Origin: Pterois miles
Lineage: Eukaryota; Chordata; Actinopteri; Perciformes; Scorpaenidae
Direction: 5' to 3'
DNA length: 64,000 nucleotides
Assembly: GCA_947000775.1 (NCBI GenBank)
Contig: CAMQGK010000425.1
Span: forward strand, 124,001-188,000
The translations under genes and the position numbers were made by a program. The notes under the pieces were generated by a model. The model saw only the letters and a list, made by a program, of their open reading frames with translations. It was not told the origin of the DNA and did no database searches. Below, one piece after another: positions 41,211 to 53,861 of this stretch; position 1 is the first letter of the stretch, and each line of letters begins with the position of its first letter.

Positions 41211-42327
41211 AAAAATGCAAATAAATAATGGTGTTTTATATAACCTTCAACTGATTTACTACTGAAGAAGATTCATGTTAACCAACATCAGTATGACACT
41301 GAACACAGGATCATGTTACATGGCTGAATTTATGTTTTTTTGACTGATATAAACATGACATCAGTCCAGTGTGTACAGTGTGGAGCTGAAGGTGGTTCAG
41401 TGTGTTGAGTGGACTGCTGTGGTGCTGGAGCTTCCTCACATCAGACTGGTTGTGTGATGCTGCTGGCTTGGTGTGGTTCTGTTCATGTCCACTCTCCGGG
41501 AAGAGTCTTGTCCTGTGAGATCAGAAACAAGTCAGGAATGTGGATCCTTCTCTTAGTCTGCTGTCAGTGACTCCCAGAGATTCAGCTATAATGATCAACT
41601 ATGAAGACTAATTCATGTTGAAATAAATCTGCATTGATCAGTGGTGTCACAGATTATATGAGTCTGGAAAACATGTGTAGGTTTCATCTGTGACACTACT
41701 GAAACTGGCTGCAGCTACATATTTACAGTGGTAACAATCTTCTTGTCTAACTGTTGGCTAGAAAATCAATATGCATATGTCTCAAACTGACAAAATGTTC
41801 CTTTAATGTGCAGCTTACTTACTTAGTCCACGAAAACGCAGGCGTTTCCTTCCGTTCTGTCCGTCTTGTGGTCCATCATCCATCTGACCTGGTCGGGAAT
41901 CAGCATTTCTTCATTGTTGTAAAGGTGTAAAGGAGCCGCTGAACTACAGCAACACTCAGTCTGAGTCTCTATAAAAATGCAAATAAATAATGGTGTTTTA
42001 TATAACCTTCAACTGATTTACTACTGAAGAAGATTCATGTTAACCAACATCAGTATGAGACTGAACACAGGATCATGTTACATGGCTGAATTTATGTTTT
42101 TTTGACTGATATAAACATGACATCAGTCCAGTGTGTAAAGCTGAAGGGCTGAAGGCGGTTCAGTGTGTAGAGTGGACTGCTGTGGTGCTGGAGCTTCCTC
42201 ACATCAGACTGGTTGTGTGATGCTGCTGGCTTGGTGTGGTTCGGTTGTCGTCCACTCTCCGGGAAGAGTCCTGTCCTGAGATCAGAAACAAGTCAGGAAT
42301 GTGGATCCTTCTGTTACCAGATCTTAG

Positions 42328-42827
42328 TGTGTGGGGATTTGGGTTGCATGTTGATGTTTTGTGCTGCCTGTTTTATTTTGTATTCTAATATCCCTTCTCA
42401 TTTCAGAGCACGTCACTTCCTGCCTGCATGCTTCCCGCCTTGACGTTAGAGCACATCTCTCTGACCTCGTTTCTACACCACTCACCTGCCGATCGTCATC
42501 CCCCGCCCTGATTGTGTCCACCTGTGTAAAGTCAATCACTCCCCTCACGGGTATTTAATGTGTGCTCCCCATTCATCCTGCGCTCGTTCGTCTTGTCTTT
42601 TCCACAGTGTTAAGCTTACCCGCATTTCCTAGTGTTAGTCCCAGTGTGCTTTTGATTCTCCGCCAGTTTTTGACTCTGCCTTTAGCCCAGCGATTTTGTA
42701 CCTCTGCCTGAAGTCTGATAACTGTGTAACGACCTTTTTCTCCATTAAAGACGCCGATTTTTGTTCTACCCTTGATCTGTGAGTTTTTGCATTTGAGTCC
42801 AGCCTGTCAGTGTCGCCAGACATAACA
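42328..42827 (+). repeat. Probable 5' LTR
   Basis: A 500-bp segment beginning TGTGTGGGG and ending CATAACA (TG...CA ends). It contains a TATA-like tatttaa at 42552-42558 and a polyadenylation-like attaaa at 42744-42749, and is followed closely by the gag start region. The sequence is C/T-rich and unlike the monomer. With no second LTR in the window the boundaries are inferred. The 10 bases 42317-42327 may be filler or further element sequence. Confidence 0.5.
42552..42558 (+). promoter_or_regulatory. TATA-like box in the LTR
   Basis: tatttaa lies after a GC-rich 'ctcacggg' and about 190 bp before the attaaa motif, the order expected for U3, R and U5 of an LTR. The motif is seen; activity is unknown. 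Confidence 0.3.
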
Positions 42828-42844
42828 GTACGAACTAGCCAGTA

Positions 42845-43924
42845 ATGGACTCAGCAGACTCGGATCAAGTTCCTCGTGCGATTCTCGCACAGGGCAAGCG
42901 CCCACCAATACGAGGAGCAGCTTACCGCCGTATGCCAGGGGGTTAAACAGCTAACAGAACGCCAGGAGAACTTCCGCTTGGCTGAGTAGATTAATCAACT
43001 CGGCGCACAAATGCAGACACTAATGACTCTGCTTGAAACTCGCCCTCCTCCCAGTGCAGAAGCGGGTCCCTCGCCGGCGCCCGAACCCAGTTTCCAGGTT
43101 TGCTCCTGTCGCGAACCCCATGATGGCTCCAGCTCCAGCCCCGTCAGGCTCTCCTCACCTGGCCAAACTGGAGCAATTCTCCGTGGACTCTGAAGATTGC
43201 CGCGCCTTCCTGGTCCAATGCGGACTCCAGTTTGAGCTTCAAGCGACTCAATTTCCATCGGAACGGGCGAAGGTGGCTTTTATCATCACCCAGCTTTCTG
43301 GCAGAGCAGAGGCCTAGGCCACGGCAGAGTGGGCGCGCCAATCCCCGGTATGTTCCTCGTTGTCATTATTCACTGAGACACTAAGCAAAATATTTGATCA
43401 CACTACTCCAGGTAGAGAGGCTGCCCGTGTGCTGGTGGGGCTGCGACAGGGCAAGAGGCGGGTTGCTGACTACGCTGTTGAGTTCCGCTCCCTGGCGGCT
43501 GACAGTGGTTGGAACAACGCCTCCAATCTGGACACCTTCGTGCATGGTCTCTCGGATCCTGTGAAGGATCAACTGGCTCCCCCTAGACCTCCCGCAGGAC
43601 CCCGACGCTGTCATCGCCCTGGCAATTTGAATAGACAACAGACTGTGGGAGAGGGAGAAAGAAAGGAGAAAGGCTGCAGTTCAACCGCCGCACCCCATGA
43701 CGCAGTATACTCCTCAGCGCCCTACATGGAGAACTCCACTTCCGGCCACTCCAGAGGTCTCTCCGTCGCCCCCCAGCGCCCCGGTGGAGCCCATGCAACT
43801 GGGGAGAACTCGTCTGTCGGCAGAGGAATGCCAGCGCCGCCTTCAGCACGGTCTCTGCATCTACTGTGGACAGCGGGGACACTTCCTCCTCTCATGTGTG
43901 GTAAAAGAGAAGGCTCACCAGTGA
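42845..43924 (+). pseudogene. gag: Decayed gag polyprotein of a Ty3/gypsy-like element
   Basis: A gag protein forms the retroelement particle and binds its RNA. The likely start is ATG at 42845, just after the LTR. The reading frame is broken several times. There is an early frame change and a TAG near 42987, a frame change near 43090, a TAG at 43315-43317 in the capsid-like part, and another frame change near 43600. Visible pieces are a proline/alanine-rich linker, a capsid-like stretch (LEQFSVDSEDCRAFL, then FTETLSKIFD and DYAVEFRSLA, the usual core motifs of gypsy gag), and a CCHC zinc knuckle C-X2-C-X4-H-X4-C at 43856-43897. Translation stops at 43922-43924, shortly after the knuckle, and no pol follows. 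It is a dead fossil of a fish LTR retrotransposon. Confidence 0.85.
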
Positions 43925-43944
43925 AGGAGAGGACACTGGTAACA

Positions 43945-46900
43945 TACTGAAGCTGGCTGCAGCTACATATTTACAGTGGTAAAAACCTTCTTGTCTTACT
44001 GTTGGCTAGAAAATCAATATGCATATTTCCCAAAATGACAAAATGTTCCTTTAGAGTGCAGCTTACTTACGTCGTCCATGAAAACACAGGCGTTTCCGTC
44101 CGTTCTGTCCGTCTTGAGGTCCGTCATCCATCTGACCTGGTCGGGAATCAGCATTTCTTAATTGTTGTAAAGGAGCCCCTGAACTACAGCAACACTCAGT
44201 CTGAGTCTCTGTAAAACTACAAATAAATAATGGTGTTTTATATAACCTTCAACTGATTTACTACTGAAGAAGATTCATGTTAACCAAAATCAGTCTGAGA
44301 CTGGACACAGAATCATGGTACATGGCTGAATTTATGTTTTTTTGACTAACATAAACATGAGATCAGTCCAGCGTGTAAAGCTGAAGAGCGGAAGGTGGTT
44401 CAGTGTGTTGAGTGGACTGCTGTGGTGCTGGAACTTCCTCACATCAGACTGGTTGTGTGATGCTGCTGGCTTGGTGTGGTTCGGTTGTCGTCCACTCTCC
44501 GGGAAGAGTCCTGTCCTGTGAGATCAGAAACAAGTCAGGAATCTGGATCCGTCTCTTAGTCTGCTGTCAGTGTCTCCCAGAGATTCAGCTATAATAATCA
44601 ACTATGAAGACTACTTCATGTTGAAATAAATCTGCATTGATCAGTGGTGTCACAGGTTATATGAGTCTGGAAAACATGTGTAGACTTCATCTTGGACACT
44701 ACTGAAGCTGGCTGCAGCTAAATATTTACTGCGGTAACAATCTTCTTGTCTAACTGTTGGCTAGAAAATCAATATGCATATTTCCCAAAATGACAAAATG
44801 TTCCTTTAATGTGCACCTTACTTACGTCATCCACGAAAACACAGGCGTTTCCGTCCGTTCTGTCCGTCTTGTGGTCCGTCATCCATCTGACCTGGTCGGG
44901 AATCAGCATTTCTTCATTGTTGCAAAGGTGTAAAGGAGCTCCTGAACTACAGCAACACTCAGTCTGAGTCTCAGTAAAAATACAAATAAATAATGGTGTT
45001 TTATATAACCTTCAACTGATTTACTACTGAAGAAGATTCATGTTAACCAACATCAGTATGAGACTGAACACAGGATCATGTTACATGGCTGAATTTATGT
45101 TTTTTTGACTGATATAAACATGAGATCAGTCCAGTGTGTAAAGTGTGGAGCTGAAGGTGGTTCAGTGTGTTGAGTGGACTGCTGTGGTGCTGGAGCTTCC
45201 TCACATCAGACTGGTTGTGTGATGCTGCTGGCTTGGTGTGGTTCGGTTGTCGTCCACTCTCCGGGAAGAGTCCTGTCCTGTGAGATCAGAAACAAGTCAG
45301 GAATCTGGATCCTTCTGTTAGTCTGCTGTCAGTGTCTCCCAGACTTCATCTATAATGATCAACTATGAAGACTAATTCATGTTGAAATAAATCTGCATTG
45401 ATCAGTGGTGTCACAGGTTATATGAGTCTGGAAAACATGTGTAGGCTTCATCTTGGACACTACTGAAGCTGGCTGCAGCTACATATTTACAGTGGTACCA
45501 ACCTTCTTGTCTAACTGTTGGCTAGAAAATCAATATTCATATTTCCCAAAATGACAAAATGTTCCTTTAATGTGCAGCTTACTTACGTCGTCCATGAAAA
45601 CACAGGCGTTTCCGTCCGTTCTGTCCGTCTTGAGGTCCGTCATCCATCTGACCTGGTTGAGAATCAGCATTTCTTCATTGTTGTAAAGGAGCCGCTGAAC
45701 TAGAGCAACACTCAGTCTGAGTCTCTGTAAAAATACAAATAAATAATGGTGTTTTATATAACCTTCAACTGATTTACTACTGAAGAAGATTCATGTTAAC
45801 CAACATCAGCATGAGACTGAACACAGGATCATGTTACATGGCTGAGTTTTTGTTTTGTTGACTGAACTGAACTTGAGATCAGTCCAGTGTGTAAAGTGTG
45901 GAGCTGAATGCGGTTCAGTGTGTTGAGTGGACTGCTGTGGTGCTGGAGCTTCCTCACATCAGACTGGCTGTGTGATGCTGCTGGCTTGGTGTGGTTCGGT
46001 TCATGTCCACTCTCCGGGAAGAGTCCTGTCCTGTGAGATCAGAAACAAGTCAGAAATCTGGATCCTTCTCTTAGTCTGCTGTCAGTGTCTCCCAGACTTC
46101 AGCTATAATAATCAACTATGAAGACTAATTCATGTCGAAATAAATCTGCATTGATCAGTGGTGTCACAGGTTATATGAGTCTGGAAAACATGTGTAGGCT
46201 TCATCTTGGACACTACTGAAGCTGGCTGCAGCTACATATTTACTGTGGGAACAATCTTCTTGTCTAAGTGTTGGCTAGAAAATCAATATGCATATTTCCC
46301 AAAATGACAAAATGTTCCTTTAATGTGCAGCTCACTTACGTCGTCCACGTAAACAGAGGCGTTTCCGTCCGTTCTGTCCGTCTTGTGGTCCGTCATCAAT
46401 CTGACCTGGTCGGGAATCAGCATTTCTTCATTGTTGTAAAGGTGTAAAAGAGCGGCTGAACTACAGCAACACTCAGTCTGAGTCTCTGTAAATATACAAA
46501 TAAATAATGGTGTTTTATATAACCTTCAACTGATTTACTACTGAAGAAGATTCATGTTAACCAACATCAGTGTGAGACTGAACACAGGATCATGTTACAT
46601 GGCTGAGTTTTTGTTTTTTTGACTAATATAAACATGAGATCAGTCCAGCGTGTAAAGCTGAAGAGCTGAAGGCGGTTCAGTGTGTTGAGTGGACTGCTGT
46701 GGTGCTGGAGCTTCCTCACATCAGACTGGTTGTGTGATGCTGCTGGCTTGGTGTGGTTCGGTTGTCGTCCACTCTCCGAGAAGAGTCCTGTCCTGTGAGA
46801 TCAGAAACAAGTCAGGAATGTGGATCCTTCTCTTAGTCTGCTGTCAGTGACTCCCAGAGATTCAGCTATAATGATCAACTATGAAGACTAATTCATGTTG

Positions 46901-49595
46901 AAATAAATCTGCATTGATCAGTGGTGTCACAGATTACATGAGTCTGGAAAACATGTGTAGGCTTCATCTTGGACACTACTGAAGCTGGCTGCAGCTACAT
47001 ATTTACTGTGGGAACAATCTTCTTGTCTAAGTGTTGGCTAGAAAATCAATATGCATATTTCCCAAAATGACAAAATTTTCCTTTAGAGTGCAGCTTACTT
47101 ACGTCGTCCACGAAAACACAGGCGTTTCCTTCCGTTCTGTCCGTCTTGTGGTCCGTCATCCATCTGACCTGGTCGGGAATCAGCATTTCTTCATTGTTGT
47201 AAAGATGTAAAGGAGCCGCTGAACTACAGCAACACTCAGTCTGAGTCTCTGTAAAAATACAAATAAATAATGGTGTTTTATATAACCTTCAACTGATTTA
47301 CTACTGAAGAAGATTCATGTTAACCAACATCAGTCTGAGACTGAACACAGGATCATGTTACATGGCTGAATTTATGTTTTTTAGACTGATATAAACATGA
47401 CATCAGTCCAGTGTGTAAAGTGTGGAGCTGAAGGTGGTTCAGTGTGTTGAGTGGACTGCTGTGGTCCTGGAGCTTCCTCACATCAGACTGGTTGTGTGAT
47501 GCTGCTGGCTTGGTGTGGTTCTGTTGTCGTCCACTCTCTGGGAAGAGTCCTGTCCTGTGAGATCAGAAACAAGTCAGGAATCTGGATCCTTCTCTTAGTC
47601 TGCTGTCAGTGTCTCCCAGACTTCAGCTATAATAATCAACTATGAAGACTAAATCATGTTGAAATAAATCTGCATTGATCAGTGGTGTCACAGGTTATAT
47701 GAGTCTGGAAAACATGTGTAGGCTTCATCTTGGACACTACTGAAGCTGGCTGCAGCTACATATTTACAGTGGTAACAACCTTCTTGTCTAACTGTTGGCT
47801 AGAAAATCAATATTCATATTTTCCAAAACGACAAAATGTTCCTTTAGAGTGCAGCTTACTTACGTCGTCCATAAAAACACAGGCGTTTCCGTCCGTTCTG
47901 TCCGTCTTGTGGTCCGTCATCCATCTGACCTGGTCAGGAATCAGCATTTCTTCATTGTTGTAAAGGTGTAAAGGAGCTCCTGAACTACAGCAACACTCAG
48001 TCTGAGTCTCTGCAAAAATACAAATAAATAATGGTGTTTTATATAACCTTCAACTGATTTACAACTGAAGAAGATTCATGTTAACCAATATCAGTGTGAG
48101 ACTGAACACAGGATCATGTTACATGGCTGAGTTTTTGTTTTTTTGACTAATATAAACATGAGATCAGTCCAGTGTGTAAAGCTGAAGAGCTGAAGGCGGT
48201 TCAGTGTGTTGAGTGGACTGCTGTGGTGCTGGAGCTTCCTCACATCAGACTGGTTGTGTGATGCTGCTGGCTTGGTGTGGTTCGGTTCACGTCCACTCTC
48301 CGGGAAGAGTCCTGTCCTGTAAGATCAGAAACAATTCAGGAATCTGGATCCTTCTCTTAGTCTGCTGTCAGTGTCTCCCAGACTTCAGCTATAATAATCA
48401 ACTACGAAGACTAATTCATGTTGAAATAAATCTGCATTGATCAGTGGTGTCACAGATTACATGAGTCTGGAAAACATGTGTAGGCTTCATCTTGGACACT
48501 ACTGAAGCTGGCTGCAGCTACATATTTACTGTGGGAACAATCTTCTTGTCTAAGTGTTGGCTAGAAAATCAATATGCATATTTCCCAAAATGACAAAATG
48601 TTCCTTTAGAGAGCAGCTTACTTACGTCGTCCATAAAAAAACAGGCGTTTCCGTCCGTTCTGCCCGTCTTGTGGTCCGTCATCCATCTGACCTGGTCGGG
48701 AATCAGCATTTCTTCATTGCTGTAAAGATGTAAAGGAGCCGCTGAACTACAGCAGCACTCAGTCTGAGTCTCTGTAAAAATACAAATAAAAATGGTGTTT
48801 TATATAACCTTCAACTGATTTACTACTGAAGAAGATTCATGTTAACAAACATCAGTCTGAGACTGAACACAGAATCATGTTACATGGCTGAATTTATGTT
48901 TTTTTGACTGATATAAACATGACATCAGTCCAGTGTGTAAAGTGTGGAGCTGAAGGTGGTTCAGTGTGTTGAGTGGACTGCTGTGGTGCTGGAGCTTCCT
49001 CACATCAGACTGGTTGTGTGATGCTGCTGGCTTGGTGTGGGTCGGTTGTCGTCCACTCTCCGGGAAGAGTCCTGTCCTGTGAGATCAGAAACAAGTCAGG
49101 AATCTGGATCCTTCTCTTAGTCTGCTGTCAGTGTCTCCCAGACTTCAGCTGTAATGATCAACTATGAAGACTAATTCATGTTGAAATAAATCTGCATTGA
49201 TCAGTGGTGTCACAGGTTATATGAGTCTGGAAAACATGTGTAGGCTTCATCTTGGACACTACTGAAGCTGGCTGCAGCCACATATTTACAGTGGGAACAA
49301 TCTTCTTGTCAAAGTGTTGGCTAGAAAATCAATATGCATATTTCCCAAAATTAAAAAATGTTCCTTTAGAGTGCAGCTTACTTACGTCGTCCACGAAAAC
49401 ACAGGCGTTTCCTTCCGTTCTGTCCGTCTTGTGGTCCGTCATCCATCTGACCTGGTCGGGAATCAGCATTTCTTCATTGTTGTAAAGGAGCCGCTGAACT
49501 ACAGCAACACTCAGTCTGAGTCTCTGTAAAAATACAAATAAATGATGGTGTTTTATATAACCTTTAACTGATTTACTACTGAAGAACATTCATGT
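43945..49595. repeat. Tandem array, block 2 (partial unit plus units 57-63)
   Basis: The array resumes inside a monomer at 'actgaagctggctgc'. Unit landmarks are at 44412, 45174, 45927, 46689, 47451, 48213 and 48973. Units here are more individual than in block 1. Examples are 'tttccttccgttctg' instead of 'tttccgtccgttctg', 'ccacgaaaac' or 'ccacgtaaac' in place of 'ccatgaaaac', and 'gactgaactgaacttgag' at 45859. No higher-order period is obvious. Block 2 ends at the SINE. Confidence 0.95.
49386..49523 (-). other. Exon-like block in the divergent core, 138 nt
   Basis: Same 138-nt phase 0-0 block with donor GAC|GTAAGTAAG and acceptor TTTTTACAG. Differences from the exemplar are a Glu for Asp in the RTD motif and Val for Met before the final DD. 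The open frame also runs through the acceptor into the upstream flank for some 22 codons, so it alone does not require splicing to stay open. Confidence 0.35.
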
Positions 49596-49972
49596 GGGCT
49601 GCACGGTGGTGCAGTGGTTAGCGCTGTTGTCTCACAGCAAGAGAGTCGCAGGTTCTAATCTGGCGTGGGGCTCTTCTCTGTGGAGTTTGCAGGTTCTCCC
49701 CGTGTTAGCGTGGGTTTTCTCCGGGTACTCCGGCTTCCTCCCACAGTCCAATGACATACTGTTTAGGTTAATTGATGACTCTAAATTGCTCGTAGGTGTG
49801 GATGTGAGTATGAATGGTTGTCTGTCTATATGTTGTCTGTCTCTATGTGCCCTGTGATGGACTGGCGACCTGTCCAGGGTGTACTCCGCCTTAGCCCAAT
49901 GCCAGCTGGGATCGGCTCCAGCCCCCTCGCGACCCCTAACGGGATAAGCGGTTGACGATGGATGGATGGATG
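49596..49972 (+). mobile_element. tRNA-derived SINE with L2-type LINE tail
   Basis: About 377 bp that is not array sequence. The 5' end gggctgcacggtggtg holds a pol III A box (tggtgcagtgg, 49607-49617) and a B box (ggttctaatct, 49651-49661). The 3' part has the motif run 'gtgatggactggcgacc', 'tgtccagggtgtactcc', 'cagctgggatcggctcc' and 'gggataagcggttgac', ending in GATG repeats. This is the tail shared by many fish L2-type LINEs and their SINEs. It is flanked by direct repeats of the target: gaagaacattcatgt (49581-49595) and gaagattcatgt (49973-49984). Short open frames inside it are not genes. The family name is not assigned. Confidence 0.9.
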
Positions 49973-52900
49973 GAAGATTCATGTTAAACATCAGTATGAG
50001 ACTGAACAGAGGATCATGTTACATGGCTGAGTTGTTGTTTTTTTGACTAATATAAACATGAGATCAGTCCAGCGTGTAAAGCTGAAGAGCTGAAGGCGGT
50101 TCAGTGTGTTGAGTGGACTGCTGTGGTGCTGGAGCTTCCTCACATCAGACTGGTTGTGTGATGCTGCTGGCTTGGTGTGGGTCGGTTGTCATCCACTCTC
50201 CGGGAAGAGTCCTGTCCTGTGAGATCAGAAACAAGTCAGGAATGTGGATCCTTCTCTTAGTGTGCTGTCAGTGACTCCCAGAGATTCAGCTATAATGATC
50301 AACTATGAAGACTAATTCATGTATAAATAAATCTGCATTGATCAGTGGTGTCACAGATTACATGAGTCTGGAAAACATGTGTAGGCTTCATCTTGGACAC
50401 TACTGAAGCTGACTGCAACTACATATTTACAGTGGTAACAATCTTCTTGTCTAACCGTTGGCTAGAAAATCAATATGCATATTTTCCAAAATGACAAAAT
50501 TTTCCTTTAGAGTGCAGCTTAGTTACGTCGTCCACGAAAACACAGGCGTTTCCTTCCGTTCTGTCCGTCTTGTGGTCCGTCATCCATCTGACCTGGTTGG
50601 GAATCAGCATTTCTTCATTGTTGTAAAGGTGTAAAGGAGCCGCTGAACTACAGCAACAGTCAGTCTGAGTCTCTATAAAAATGCAAATAAATAATGGTGT
50701 TTTATATAACCTTCAACTGATTTACAATTGAAGAAGTTTCATGTTAACCAACATCAGTATGAGACTGAACACAGGATCATGTTACATGGCTGAGTTTTTG
50801 TGTTTTTTGTCTGAAATGAACATTACATCAGTCCAGTGTGTACAGTGTGGAGCTGAAGGTGGTTCAGTGTGTTTAGTGGACTGCTGTGGTGCTGGAGCTT
50901 CCTCACATCAGACTAGTTGTGTGATGCTGCTGGCTTGGTGTGGTTCTGTTGTCGACCACTCTCCGGGAAGAGTCCTGTCATGTGAGATCAGAAACAAGTC
51001 AGAAATGTGGATCCTTCTCTTAGTCTGCTGTCAGTGACTCCCAGACTTCAGCTATAATGATCAACTATGAAGACTAATTCATGCTGAAATAAATCTGCAT
51101 TGATCAGTGGTGTCACAGGTTATATGAGTCTGGAAAACATGTGTAGGCTTCATCTTGGACACTACTGAAGCTGGCTGCAGCTACATATTTACAGTGGTAA
51201 CAATCTTTTTGTCTAACTGTTGGCTAGAAAATCAATATGCATATTTCCCAAAATGACAAAATGTTCCTTTAATGTGCAGCTCACTTACTTAGTCCACGTA
51301 AACAGAGGCGTTTCCTTCCGTTCTGTCCGTCTTGTGGTCCGTCATCCATCTGACCTGGTCGGGAATCAGCATTTCTTCATTGTTGTAAAGGAGCCGCTGA
51401 ACAACAGCAACACTCAGTCTGAGTCTCTGTAAAAATACAAATAAATAATGGTGTTTTATATAACCTTCAACTGATTTACTACTGAAGAAGATTCATTTTA
51501 ACCAACATCAGTATGAGACTGAACACAGGATCATGTTACATGGCTGAATTTATGTTTTTTTGACTGATATAAACATGACATCAGTCCAGCGTGTAAAGCT
51601 GAAGAGCTGAAGGCGGTTCAGTGTGTTGAGTTGACTGCTGTGGTGCTGGAGCTTCCTCACATCAGACTGGTTGTGTGATGCTGCTGGCTTGGTGTGGGTC
51701 GGTTGTCGTCCACTCTCCGGGAAGAGTCCTGTCCTGTGAGATCAGAAACAAGTCAGGAATCTGGATCCTTCTCTTAGTCTGCTGTCAGTGTCTCCCAGAC
51801 TTCAGCTATAATAATCAACAACGAAGACTAATTCATGTTGAAATATATCTGCATTAATCAGCGGTGTCACAGATTACATGAGTCTGGAAAACATGTGTAG
51901 GCTTCATCTTGGACACTACTGAAGCTGGCTGCAGCTACATATTTACAGTGGTAACAACCTTCTGGTGTCTAACTGTTGGCAAGAAAATCAATATGCATAT
52001 TTCCCAAAATGACAAAATGTTCCTTTAGAGTGCAGCTTACTTACGTCGTCCATAAAAACACAGGCGTTTCCTTCCGTTCTGTCCGTCTTGTGGTCCGTCA
52101 TCCATCTGACCTGGTCGGGAATCAGCATTTCTTCATTGTTGTAAAGATGTAAAGGAGCCGCTGAACTACAGCAACACTCAGTCTGAGTCTCTGTAAAAAT
52201 ACAAATGAATAATGGTGTTTTATATAACCTTCAACTGATTTACAATTGAAGAAGTTTCATGTTAACCAACATCAGTATGAGACTGAACACAGGATCATGT
52301 TACATGGCTGAGTTGTTGTTTTTTTGACTGATATAAACATGAGATCAGTCCAGCGTGTAAAGCTGAAGAGCTGAAGGTGGTTCAGTGTGTTGAGTGGACT
52401 GCTGTGGTGCTGGAGCTTCCTCACATCAGACTGGTTGTGTGATGCTGCTGGCTTGGTGTGGGTCGGTTGTCGTCCACTCTCCGGGAAGAGTCCTGTCGTG
52501 TGAGATCAGAAACAAGTCAGGAATGTGGATCCGTCTCTTAGTCTGCTGTCAGTGTCTCCCAGACTTCAGCTGTAATAATCAATTATAAAGACTAATTCCT
52601 GTATAAATAAATCTGCATTGATCAGTGGTGTCACAGATTACATGAGTCTGGAAAACATGTATAGGCTTCATCTTTGATACTACTGAAGCTGGCTGCAGCT
52701 ACATATTTACAGTGGTACCAATCTTCTTTTCTAACTGTTGGCTAGAAAATCAATATGCATATTTCCCAAAATGACAAAATGTTCCTTTAGAGTGCAGCTT
52801 ACTTACCTCGTCCACGAAAGCACAGGTGTTTCCGACCGTTCTGTCCGTCTTGTGGTCCGTCATCCATCTGACCTGGTCGGGAATCAGCATTTCTTCATTG

Positions 52901-53861
52901 TTGTAAAGATGTAAAGGAGCCGCTGAACTACAGCAACACTCAGTCTGAGTCTCTGTAAAAATACAAATAAATAATGGTGTTTTATATAACCTTCAACTGA
53001 TTTACTACTGAAGAAGATTCATGTTAACCAACATCAGTATGAGACTGAACACAGGATCATGTTACATGGCTGAGTTTTTGTTTTGTTGACTGAACTGAAC
53101 TTGAGATCAGTTCAGTGTGTAAAGCTGAAGAGCTGAAGGCGGTTCAGTGTGTTGAGCGGACTGCTGTGGTGCTGGAGCTTCCTCACATCAGACTGGTTGT
53201 GTGATGCTGCTGGCTTGGTGTGGTTCGGTTCACGTCCACTCTCCGGGAAGAGTCCTGTCCTGTAAGATCAGAAACAATTCAGGAATCTGGATCCTTCTGT
53301 TAGTCTGCTGTCAGTGACTCCCAGACTTCAGCTATAATAATCAACTACGAAGACTAATTCATGTTGAAATATATCTGCATTAATCAGCGGTGTCACAGAT
53401 TACATGAGTCTGGAAAACATGTGTAGGCTTCATCTTGGACACTACTGAAGCTGGCTGCAGCTACATATTTACAGTGGTAACAATCTTCTTGTCTAACTGT
53501 TGGCTAGAAATTCAATATGCATATTTCCCAAAATGACAAAATGTTCCTTTAGAGTGCAGCTTACTTACGTCGTCCATAAAAACACAGGCGTTTCCGTCCG
53601 TTCTGTCCGTCTTGTGGTCCGTCATCCATCTGACCTGGTCGGGAATCAGCATTTCTTCATTGTTGTAAAGGAGCCGCTGAACTACAGCAACACTCAGTCT
53701 GAGTCTCTGTACAAACACTAATAAATAATGGTGTTTTATATAAACTTCAACTGAGTTACTACTGAAGAAGATTCATTTTAACCAACATCAGTATGAGACT
53801 GAACACAGGATCATGTTACATGGCTGAGTTGTTGTTTTTTTGACTAATGTAAACATGAGAT

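Larger units (their letters stand above)
240..42316. repeat. Tandem array of ~755/762-bp monomers, block 1 (units 1-56)
   Basis: Head-to-tail monomers in one orientation. Using the landmark gtggactgctg, units start at 283, 1038, 1791, 2623, 3385, 4147, 4901, 5664, 6417, 7170, 7924, 8686, 9440, 10201, 10963, 11717, 12550, 13303, 14128, 14889, 15643, 16406, 17167, 18000, 18762, 19515, 20276, 21039, 21793, 22550, 23311, 24075, 24829, 25583, 26336, 27097, 27851, 28604, 29357, 30040, 30804, 31557, 32318, 33071, 33833, 34586, 35347, 36101, 36863, 37616, 38377, 39140, 39894, 40655, 41409 and 42172. Spacings cluster at 753-755 and 761-764; exceptions are 757 (21793 to 22550), 683 (29357 to 30040) and the units with a 71-bp internal duplication. 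Copies differ at only a few percent of positions by eye. The monomer has no tRNA-like promoter, transposase or terminal repeats, so it is satellite-like. The short open frames in it (MDCCGAG..., MARKSI...) recur with the repeat and are not supported as genes. Confidence 0.97.
42317..43944 (+). mobile_element. Truncated LTR retroelement (Ty3/gypsy-like) inserted in the array
   Basis: The array stops at 'gatccttctgtta' (42316) and resumes at 'tactgaagctggctgc' (43945), with non-array DNA between. The insert has an LTR-like leader and a decayed gag, but no protease, reverse transcriptase, integrase or second LTR. Net unit length implies that about 150 bp of monomer are missing at the site, so this is not a clean insertion. 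The insertion was followed or accompanied by deletion of the 3' part of the element and adjoining array. The right edge is ambiguous by about 14 bp, because 'ggacact' at 43931 also matches the monomer. No target-site duplication is visible. Confidence 0.85.

Noticed and set aside
43381..43882. Minus-strand and alternative-frame ORFs over the LTR element
   Set aside because: They overlap the recognisable gag capsid and zinc-knuckle frames and have no features of their own.
49596..49670. Functional tRNA gene
   Set aside because: A and B boxes are present, but the sequence does not fold as a tRNA by eye and continues into the LINE-type tail, so it is a SINE head.
49594..49991. ORFs of 87 and 119 codons across the SINE
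   Set aside because: They lie within a tRNA-derived SINE and run into array sequence; no protein similarity is recognised.
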